The notes under the pieces: model-generated
Told to the model about the DNA's origin: nothing
Database searches by the model: none
Seen by the model: the letters and a program-made list of their open reading frames with translations, nothing else
Translations under genes and position numbers: made by a program
Part shown: piece by piece, positions 6,415 through 12,239 of the stretch
Position numbering within the stretch: position 1 is the stretch's first letter
How the letters are laid out: the number at the start of each line of letters is the position of its first letter
DNA from: an uncultured Eubacteriales bacterium
Lineage (GTDB): Bacteria > Bacillota > Clostridia > Oscillospirales > Ruminococcaceae
Assembly (NCBI GenBank): GCA_902493155.1
Contig: CABUOE010000038.1
Location: 1-15,069, forward strand
Length of the DNA stretch: 15,069 nucleotides
Direction of reading: 5' to 3'

Positions 6415-9400
6415 TTGAAACTGTTTTCCATAGTTGCCCAGAATCTGGAGCAATACCAAAAGATTATCGAGAATTTAAACGCCGCCCGCACACCCATGTT
6501 GTGTGTCGGGCTTTCGGCTATTCATAAAGCGCATTTTATCTACGCGGCGTCAGAAGAACTGGAAGGGCCGATTCTCGTCGTCACCCAAGATGAAGCGGCG
6601 GCATCCCGGCTTTCTTTCGACATAAACGCTATGGCTGGCGCGGAACGGAGTATCTTGTTTCCGTCCAGAGATTTTACCTATCGGCAGATGGAAGGCGTCT
6701 CCGGTGAATACGAGCAGGCGCGTCTGGGTGTTTTGTCCCGTCTGGCCCAAGGGGAGGCGAAAATCGTCGTCGCGTCCATTCAGGCCGTGATGACCCGCAC
6801 CATCCCGAAGCAGGTGCTCATCGACAACACCTTTACCGTCACGCCGGAAACTAGTATGCCGCTGAATGAATTGGTGTCCCGGCTCATCCGTTCCGGCTAC
6901 GTGCGTCGTCCTCAGGTGGACGGATTTTGTCAGTTTTCGGTGCGGGGCGGCATCGTAGACGTCTTTCCACCCAACGAAACAAATCCCATCCGGGTGGAGT
7001 ACTGGGGCGACGAAATCGACACCATGTCCTATTTCGAACTGGACAGCCAGCGGCGCACCGAAAAAGCACTGAAAATCGAGATTTCCCCCGCTAGAGAAGT
7101 GACTTTTGGCGAAGGCGAGTTATTCACAAAACTCACTGACTTTTGTGGAAAACTCGGCAGCCGGAAAGCTACGGCGGAGGCGAAAGAAACGCTTCAACAG
7201 GATCTTGATACGCTGTCAAGCGGCATGGAGCTCAATTCCCTGGATAAGTATTTTCCATTGGCATACGAGGATTTTGCCACCATTGTCGACTACTTTGAAA
7301 ACGCTCCCGTTTTCGTCAGTGAATTTGTGGAGGCAAAGGAAACAGCCCGGTCCGCATTCTGGCAGTATAGCGAGGATTTAAAGCTTCTTTTTGACGATGG
7401 ACAGCTCTGCAAGGGTTTGGACAGCTATATGCTGAGTCCTGAACAAGCAGAAGCCCGGCTTTTAGGCCATCGCCTCGTTTATTTCGACACTTTTGCCCGG
7501 ACGGGGCTTTCTGGCCTCAAGGAAATCGTCACCATCAACCCACTGCAGTCTTCCGGCTGGAACGGGGATTTGAAGCTGTTAAAATCAGACCTCTATCCCC
7601 TATTGGAGCAGGGTTACTGCTGCTGTATTTTGGCGGGCACCGCCAAATCGGCTGGCAACCTGGCCGCCGACCTGACTAAAATGGGTATTGACGCCCAGTA
7701 CGTCAAAGATTTAAAAAACATCCGCTACCGCAGCGTTTTTGTATTGGAGGGCACCCTTTCCACCGGGTTTGAGTACCCTCAAATCAAGTTCAGCCTTACC
7801 ACCACCGGAAAAGCGGTTAACGCCCCCCTACGGAAGGCGAAAAAACGGAAGGGTGAGGAAATTAAGTCCCTTTCCGATCTGACGGTAGGCGATTACGTGG
7901 TTCACGTGGCCCACGGTATCGGTATTTTTGACGGTATCCACAAGCTGGACCTCCACGGTATCGTCAAAGATTACATCAAAATCAAATACGCTGGGGCGGA
8001 CACTCTGTATGTTCCCGTCACCCAGCTCGACCTGGTGTCCAAGTACATCGGCCCACGGGAGGATTCTAAGGTTAAACTCAACCGCCTCCACAGCGGAGAG
8101 TGGCAGAAGACCCGTCAGCGGGTCCGCAAAGCGGTGGATGAGATGGCCGACGAGCTTATTGCCCTATACGCCCAGCGGATGAAGGTAAAAGGCTACGCTT
8201 TCTCTCCTGACACCGAGTATCAGAAGGACTTTGAGGCCCATTTCGAGTACCAGGAAACTGACGACCAGCTCCGCTGCATCGAGGAAATCAAAGCCGACAT
8301 GGAGAAGGAAACTCCTATGGAACGGCTTTTGTGCGGCGACGTGGGTTTTGGAAAAACCGAAGTCGCTTTGCGCGCCGCCTTTAAATGCGTCATGGACGGA
8401 AAGCAGTGCGCCGTCCTCTGCCCCACCACCATCCTTTCGTGGCAGCACTACCAAACTTTTATGGCGAGGCTATCTAACTTCCCCGTGGAGGTAGAGCTTC
8501 TCTCCCGCTTCCGCACCCCCAAGCAGCAGAAGGAAATCATCGGCCGTTTGGAGAAAGGGCTTGTTGACATTGTAGTCGGTACCCACCGTTTGGTGTCCAA
8601 GGACATTCACTTTAAGGATTTGGGTCTCGCCATTGTTGATGAGGAACAGCGCTTTGGCGTCGCCCATAAGGAACGGTTCAAGGAGATGTTCGCCGGCGTC
8701 GATATGCTGACCCTGTCGGCGACTCCCATCCCCCGCACCCTCAATATGGCTATGTCCGGTATTCGGGATATGTCGGTCATCGAGGAGGCGCCCCAAAATC
8801 GGCATCCGGTCCAGACCTATGTCTTGGAACATGACACTGGTGTGATTGCTGAGGCCTTAAAGCGGGAACTGAGGCGGGGCGGACAGTCCTACTACATCCA
8901 CAACAACATTGAATCCATCCACAGCTGTGCTGCCCGCATTCACGAGCGGATTCCCGAGGCGCGGATCGCTGTCGCCCACGGAAAAATGAGCGAGGATGAA
9001 CTTTCCCGCGTCTGGAAGCAGATGATGGAGCAGGAAATCGACATCCTGGTTTGTACCACCATCATCGAGACCGGTGTCGACATCGCCAACTGTAACACCC
9101 TGGTTATCGAAAACGCCGACCGGATGGGCCTTTCCCAGCTGTATCAGCTCCGGGGCCGGGTCGGCCGATCCAGTAGACGGGCCTTCGCCTACTTTACCTT
9201 TCAGCGGGGAAAAGTGCTGACAGAAGTCGCCACCAAGCGGTTAAACGCCATCCGGGAGTTTACAAAATTCGGCTCCGGCTTCCGCATTGCGCTGCGGGAC
9301 CTGGAAATCCGCGGCGCCGGAAACATCCTCGGCACCCGCCAACACGGCCATATGGAGGCGGTAGGGTACGACATGTACCTGCGGCTGCTGTCCGAGGCTG

Positions 9401-9906
9401 TCGCCGAAAAGCGGGGCGAAAAATCAGCTTTGCAGGCTTCCGCCGAGTGCCTCGTCGACCTCCAGTTGGAGGCCCATATCCCAGAGAACTACATTGACAG
9501 CTTGTCTCAACGCATCGACGTGTATCGAAAAATCGCCTCCATCAAAACCGAGGAAGACAGCATGGATGTAGTGGATGAACTCATCGACCGGTTCGGGGAG
9601 CCGCCTGCTTCGGTCAAGGGCCTTATCGACGTGGCCCTTCTCCGCAACACTGCCGCCCAGTTTGGCTTTAAGGAAATCAACCAGAAGGGAGAATCTCTTC
9701 AGTTTATTCCGGAAAAGCTGGACATGAATTTGGCGGCGCTGTTAAATTCCCGACTCAAGGGCCGTGGTTCCATCAATGCTGGAAATACCCCCTATATCGC
9801 CGTCAAAATGAAAGGCCGGGATTCCATTTCCACCTTGCGGGAGGTTATGGAAATTCTTCAGGATATCCGGGCCAACAATCCATTGGAGCAGCTTTCTCGT
9901 TCTTGA
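6415..9906 (+). CDS. mfd: Transcription-repair coupling factor
   Basis: A 1163-residue ATP-driven DNA translocase that removes stalled RNA polymerase and recruits UvrA to damage. The N-terminal third has UvrB-like modules. The RNA-polymerase-interacting, CarD-like module begins near residue 485 (LTVGDYVVHVAHGIGIFDG). The helicase part follows: Walker A GDVGFGKTE at 641-649, DEEQ at 742-745, the LSATPIPRT motif, and motif VI QLRGRVGRSS. After that come the translocation segment typical of RecG/Mfd (RDLEIRGAGNILG) and the C-terminal D7 domain that holds the protein auto-inhibited. Length matches the family. The start is TTG (6415-6417), with GGAGAAAGG a little far upstream at 6395-6403; no better start is in frame. 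It lies downstream of pth, the same order as in many Firmicutes, and ends at a hairpin. Confidence 0.97.
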   Translation: MKLFSIVAQNLEQYQKIIENLNAARTPMLCVGLSAIHKAHFIYAASEELEGPILVVTQDEAAASRLSFDINAMAGAERSILFPSRDFTYRQMEGVSGEYEQARLGVLSRLAQGEAKIVVASIQAVMTRTIPKQVLIDNTFTVTPETSMPLNELVSRLIRSGYVRRPQVDGFCQFSVRGGIVDVFPPNETNPIRVEYWGDEIDTMSYFELDSQRRTEKALKIEISPAREVTFGEGELFTKLTDFCGKLGSRKATAEAKETLQQDLDTLSSGMELNSLDKYFPLAYEDFATIVDYFENAPVFVSEFVEAKETARSAFWQYSEDLKLLFDDGQLCKGLDSYMLSPEQAEARLLGHRLVYFDTFARTGLSGLKEIVTINPLQSSGWNGDLKLLKSDLYPLLEQGYCCCILAGTAKSAGNLAADLTKMGIDAQYVKDLKNIRYRSVFVLEGTLSTGFEYPQIKFSLTTTGKAVNAPLRKAKKRKGEEIKSLSDLTVGDYVVHVAHGIGIFDGIHKLDLHGIVKDYIKIKYAGADTLYVPVTQLDLVSKYIGPREDSKVKLNRLHSGEWQKTRQRVRKAVDEMADELIALYAQRMKVKGYAFSPDTEYQKDFEAHFEYQETDDQLRCIEEIKADMEKETPMERLLCGDVGFGKTEVALRAAFKCVMDGKQCAVLCPTTILSWQHYQTFMARLSNFPVEVELLSRFRTPKQQKEIIGRLEKGLVDIVVGTHRLVSKDIHFKDLGLAIVDEEQRFGVAHKERFKEMFAGVDMLTLSATPIPRTLNMAMSGIRDMSVIEEAPQNRHPVQTYVLEHDTGVIAEALKRELRRGGQSYYIHNNIESIHSCAARIHERIPEARIAVAHGKMSEDELSRVWKQMMEQEIDILVCTTIIETGVDIANCNTLVIENADRMGLSQLYQLRGRVGRSSRRAFAYFTFQRGKVLTEVATKRLNAIREFTKFGSGFRIALRDLEIRGAGNILGTRQHGHMEAVGYDMYLRLLSEAVAEKRGEKSALQASAECLVDLQLEAHIPENYIDSLSQRIDVYRKIASIKTEEDSMDVVDELIDRFGEPPASVKGLIDVALLRNTAAQFGFKEINQKGESLQFIPEKLDMNLAALLNSRLKGRGSINAGNTPYIAVKMKGRDSISTLREVMEILQDIRANNPLEQLSRS

Positions 9907-9909
9907 TAA

Positions 9910-9939
9910 AAAACCGCTATGGTTTTCCATAGCGGTTTT
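9910..9939. terminator. Bidirectional terminator between mfd and rsmI
   Basis: A 13-bp perfect stem AAAACCGCTATGG/CCATAGCGGTTTT (9910-9922 with 9927-9939) with a TTTT loop, just after the mfd stop. On the minus strand the 3' arm runs into six T, so it should stop rsmI transcripts at least as well as mfd transcripts. Confidence 0.88.
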
Positions 9940-9983
9940 ACAATATGTAATATCCTTCTTAAAAAATACAAAAATAATATTAT

Positions 9984-10805
9984 CTAAATTAACCCATTGT
10001 ATATTTCGCTTTTTTTATACCCATATTGAGCTGATATTTTTTTTGCTGCCTCGGTGGGACGTTCTCCTTCTGCCACCAGTTGCTTTGCTTCCTCGATGGC
10101 ATCCTCCAGGGAAATTTGCGGTTCTGTTTCGGGAATCGCCCCTTCCAAAACCAGTACAAACTCCCCTTTAGGTGTTTTTTCCTCGTAAAAAGCGATTGCC
10201 TCCCGAAGGGTGGTGCGGATGACTTCCTCGTGGATTTTGGTGAGCTCCCGGCCGATGGAAATTCGTCGGTCGCCTAGCACCCGTTCCATATCCCTGAGGG
10301 TAGTCAGCAGCTTGTGAGGCGCCTCGTAAAAAATCAGCGTGTGAGTATCGTATTTAAGGCTTTCCAGATGGAGCTGCCGATTTCGTTTGTTGGTGGACAA
10401 AAAGCCCTCAAATGAAAAACGGGAAGTAGTAAGGCCGCTGATACATAAAGCGGAGACAGCGGCACTGGGGCCTGGAATGACCACCGTTTTAACACCTTTT
10501 TCCGCCGCCAGCCGGACCAAATCCTCACCGGGATCCGACACGCAGGGCATCCCCGCATCAGAGACGACCGCGCAGTTTTCCCCTAAAAGAATTCGCTCAA
10601 TGATGATTTCTCCCCGTTCTCGCAGGTTGTGCTCATGGTAGCTGACCATGGGCTTTTTGATGTCGAAGTGGTTTAAAAGTTTGAGAGTAACCCGGGTGTC
10701 CTCGGCAGCGATAAAATCCACAGATTTCAGCGTTTCCACTGCCCGAGGGGAAAAGTCAGACAGGTTTCCGATGGGAGTTCCAGTCACATATAAAGTGCCA
10801 CTCAT
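9984..10805 (-). CDS. rsmI: 16S rRNA (cytidine1402-2'-O)-methyltransferase
   Basis: Methylates the ribose of C1402 in the ribosomal P site using S-adenosylmethionine. Signatures of the tetrapyrrole-methylase fold are present: YVTGTPIGNLSDFSPRA at the N-terminus, AAEDTR, VSDAGMPCVSDPG, and VIPGPSAAVSAL. The ATG at 10803-10805 begins MSGTLYVTG, as expected for the family, and gives 273 residues. The frame stays open upstream (TTG at 10874), but that part has no family match. The start codon overlaps the stop of a possible 32-codon ORF in an ATGA arrangement, and trmN lies upstream on the same strand. Transcription probably starts at the trmN promoter and ends at the mfd/rsmI hairpin. Confidence 0.95.
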   Translation of the reverse strand: MSGTLYVTGTPIGNLSDFSPRAVETLKSVDFIAAEDTRVTLKLLNHFDIKKPMVSYHEHNLRERGEIIIERILLGENCAVVSDAGMPCVSDPGEDLVRLAAEKGVKTVVIPGPSAAVSALCISGLTTSRFSFEGFLSTNKRNRQLHLESLKYDTHTLIFYEAPHKLLTTLRDMERVLGDRRISIGRELTKIHEEVIRTTLREAIAFYEEKTPKGEFVLVLEGAIPETEPQISLEDAIEEAKQLVAEGERPTEAAKKISAQYGYKKSEIYNGLI

Positions 10806-10900
10806 AACAAATACCATGCCCTTGTCGTACAAAGGCTGCCTTTCTTCGGGAATATTGCTACACTTTCGCAGCAAACGTTCAAAATGGGCATTACATTCAC
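10802..10900 (-). CDS. Possible 32-codon coupled ORF between trmN and rsmI
   Basis: A GTG codon (10898-10900) follows AAAGGAC by 4 nt, placed right at the trmN stop. The frame runs 32 codons to a TGA that overlaps the rsmI ATG by two bases (ATGA). The peptide (starting MNVMPILNVCCE) is not recognised and has three Cys but no clear domain. Its likely value is translational coupling rather than a folded protein. In Bacillus the gap between the equivalent genes (yabB and yabC) holds yazA, a GIY-YIG nuclease, which is absent here. The good ribosome binding site and the overlap support translation; nothing supports a function. Confidence 0.3.
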   Translation of the reverse strand: MNVMPILNVCCESVAIFPKKGSLCTTRAWYLL

Positions 10901-10909
10901 AAAAGTCCT

Positions 10910-11641
10910 TTATTCTGTTGTCGGTATATTTCCGTAAATCTTAAGCATCTCTTGGGTAAACCCTTCCCCTTCCATGACCGTTAGAGTGGGTTCAACGTCC
11001 ATATAGGGCGCGCTGCCCTTTTTTCCTTCCATAAGGAACAGCCAAGGCGCGGTTTTTTCGTTTTTGGCTACCATCCGCAGTCGCTTGGGCTCGATATTAT
11101 TTTCCCGCATGGCGGTGATAACGTCGGCCAGCCGTTCCGGACGCTGGCAGAGGCAGAGCTTGCCGCCGGTTTTTAAAAGCTTTGAAGCCGTCCGGCAAAC
11201 GTCGAAAATGGTGCATAGAATTTCGTGCCGGGCGATCTGGTGGGAATTTCGTTCACTCAAAATGCCGGTATCCGCGATTTTATAGGGCGGGTTGCAGGTC
11301 ACGATGTCAAATGTATCAAAAGGAAGCAGTCCTTTTACTTCCTTTAAATCCCCTTCCAGCGGTATGACTTTTCCTTCCAAATGGCAAAAGGAAACGGTGT
11401 GCTGAAACTGGCGGATGGCTTTGGGCTGTATATCCAATCCGTATATAATATTTGGAGAAAACTTTTTGTATAGTACGAGTGGAATAATACCACAGCCTGT
11501 CCCCAAATCCACAATTTTATCCCGGCACCGGGCGCGGGCAAAATCCGCCAGTAAAAAGGCATCGGTTCCGAATTTATGATCCGGTGTCACACAGATAGAC
11601 AGGGTATCGCTCAGTTTTTCCATGGTATAGAAAAAATCCAT
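10910..11641 (-). CDS. trmN: tRNA1(Val) adenine-37 N6-methyltransferase family protein (YabB/TrmN6)
   Basis: A 243-residue Rossmann-fold S-adenosylmethionine-dependent methyltransferase. The SAM-binding motif I reads VDLGTGCGIIPL and the N6-adenine catalytic motif IV reads CNPPY. In Escherichia coli the family modifies A37 of tRNA-Val; the substrate in Firmicutes is less certain. The start is the ATG at 11639-11641 (MDFFYTMEKLSD), preceded by AAAGGAGC with 5-nt spacing. An upstream extension in the same frame crosses the promoter and is rejected. The gene leads a probable trmN-rsmI unit, the common Firmicute order. Confidence 0.92.
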   Translation of the reverse strand: MDFFYTMEKLSDTLSICVTPDHKFGTDAFLLADFARARCRDKIVDLGTGCGIIPLVLYKKFSPNIIYGLDIQPKAIRQFQHTVSFCHLEGKVIPLEGDLKEVKGLLPFDTFDIVTCNPPYKIADTGILSERNSHQIARHEILCTIFDVCRTASKLLKTGGKLCLCQRPERLADVITAMRENNIEPKRLRMVAKNEKTAPWLFLMEGKKGSAPYMDVEPTLTVMEGEGFTQEMLKIYGNIPTTE

Positions 11642-11675
11642 AGCTGCTCCTTTAATACTAGGATTGACAGCCTTT

Positions 11676-11704
11676 ATTTTAACATAAAGTTGGCCTTCTT
11701 TCAA
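11676..11704 (-). promoter_or_regulatory. Strong promoter of trmN-rsmI
   Basis: On the minus strand TTGAAA (plus 11699-11704), a 17-bp spacer, and TAAAAT (plus 11676-11681) with an upstream TG (extended -10). The architecture is nearly the same as the pth promoter. It is back-to-back with the tRNA promoter. Confidence 0.8.
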
Positions 11705-11743
11705 TAACTCTTCCTGTACATCTCTAAAAATTAAAAAAAGGGG

Positions 11744-11772
11744 TTGATTTTTTCTGCAGGATGCGGTATAAT
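11744..11772 (+). promoter_or_regulatory. Promoter of tRNA-Leu
   Basis: TTGATT (11744-11749), 17 bp, then a perfect TATAAT (11767-11772). Expected start is near 11779, about 22 nt before the mature tRNA. The short 5' leader can form a small GTCTC/GAGAC hairpin. Confidence 0.88.
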
Positions 11773-11800
11773 ATCAAAGTCTCCATGAGACCACTTACTT

Positions 11801-11887
11801 GCCGGTGTGTTGGAACTGGCAGACGAGACGGACTCAAAATCCGTTGCTAGCAATGGCGTGTGGGTTCAAGTCCCACCACCGGCACCA
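11801..11887 (+). tRNA. tRNA-Leu (anticodon CAA)
   Basis: The acceptor arms GCCGGTG (11801-11807) and CACCGGC (11877-11883) pair perfectly, followed by discriminator A and an encoded CCA (11885-11887). The anticodon stem ACGGA/TCCGT encloses loop CTCAAAA, giving anticodon CAA, which reads UUG. A long variable arm, as in class II tRNAs, precedes the T arm GTGGG-TTCAAGT-CCCAC. It has its own promoter and terminator, so it is a single-gene unit. Confidence 0.96.
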
Positions 11888-11892
11888 TTTGT

Positions 11893-11933
11893 AAAAAGAA
11901 GTCGATTGCTTTATAACAATCGACTTCTTTTTT
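11893..11933 (+). terminator. Terminator of tRNA-Leu
   Basis: A 16-bp perfect stem AAAAAGAAGTCGATTG/CAATCGACTTCTTTTT (11893-11908 with 11917-11932) with an 8-nt loop, followed by one more T at 11933. It starts 5 nt after the encoded CCA. Confidence 0.93.
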
Positions 11934-12051
11934 ATACGTATGCCTCAATTTGATGTGATACGGAAAATAACAGGAGACAAACTATTTGAATTTGGGCTCC
12001 TACTTCAGAATTCATGTGCTGAAAACTAGCTTTTTATTCAACTTAAATGAG

Positions 12052-12088
12052 AAAACCATCGATAAACAGTCAATGGTTTTTGTTTATC
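12052..12088. repeat. Interleaved inverted repeats
   Basis: AAAACCAT (12052-12059) pairs with ATGGTTTT (12073-12080). GATAAACA (12061-12068) pairs with TGTTTATC (12081-12088). The arms alternate, and no bases separate the third and fourth arms, so the two 8-bp stems should exclude each other in one RNA strand. They lie upstream of the mapped promoter, so a role in DNA is also possible. Confidence 0.55.
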
Positions 12089-12169
12089 AATCTGATTAGT
12101 GTTATTATACGAAAGATATGGTAGATTTTTGTGTAACAAACTATTTTTGCAAAATGTTTAAATAAGCTG

Positions 12170-12198
12170 TTGTCAAAAGCGAAATTTTTGTATAAAAT
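12170..12198 (+). promoter_or_regulatory. Promoter of the glycosidase/Ig-repeat gene
   Basis: TTGTCA (12170-12175), a 17-bp spacer, and TAAAAT (12193-12198); the overlapping TATAAA at 12191 is an alternative -10. It lies about 40 bp before the start codon, just downstream of two palindromes. Confidence 0.75.
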
Positions 12199-12239
12199 GA
12201 AAACAGATATATTAAATAAAGTGAGGGGGATCTCAAAAA

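Larger units (their letters stand above)
11934..12239. other. AT-rich intergenic region upstream of the glycosidase gene
   Basis: About 300 bp with no supported gene. It holds interleaved inverted repeats (12052-12088), two short palindromes just upstream of the promoter (12128-12140, TTTGT-GTA-ACAAA, and 12145-12154, TTTTGCAAAA), an 11-bp direct repeat ACAAACTATTT at 11977-11987 and 12136-12146, a promoter, and a strong ribosome binding site. The composition and palindromes suggest a regulated promoter region. Confidence 0.6.

Noticed and set aside
6363..6537. Small frame ATGAAACGAGG... between pth and mfd
   Set aside because: It has no ribosome binding site and overlaps the start of mfd in another frame.
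10806..10874. RsmI starting at TTG 10874
   Set aside because: The extra 23 residues have no family match, and MSGTLYVTG at 10805 is the typical beginning.
11642..11704. TrmN starting at 11704
   Set aside because: That frame runs through the promoter; ATG 11641 has AAAGGAGC at ideal spacing.
11801..12239. tRNA-Leu as an integration site for a mobile element carrying the glycosidase gene
   Set aside because: No copy of the tRNA 3' end, integrase or excision gene is visible in the window.
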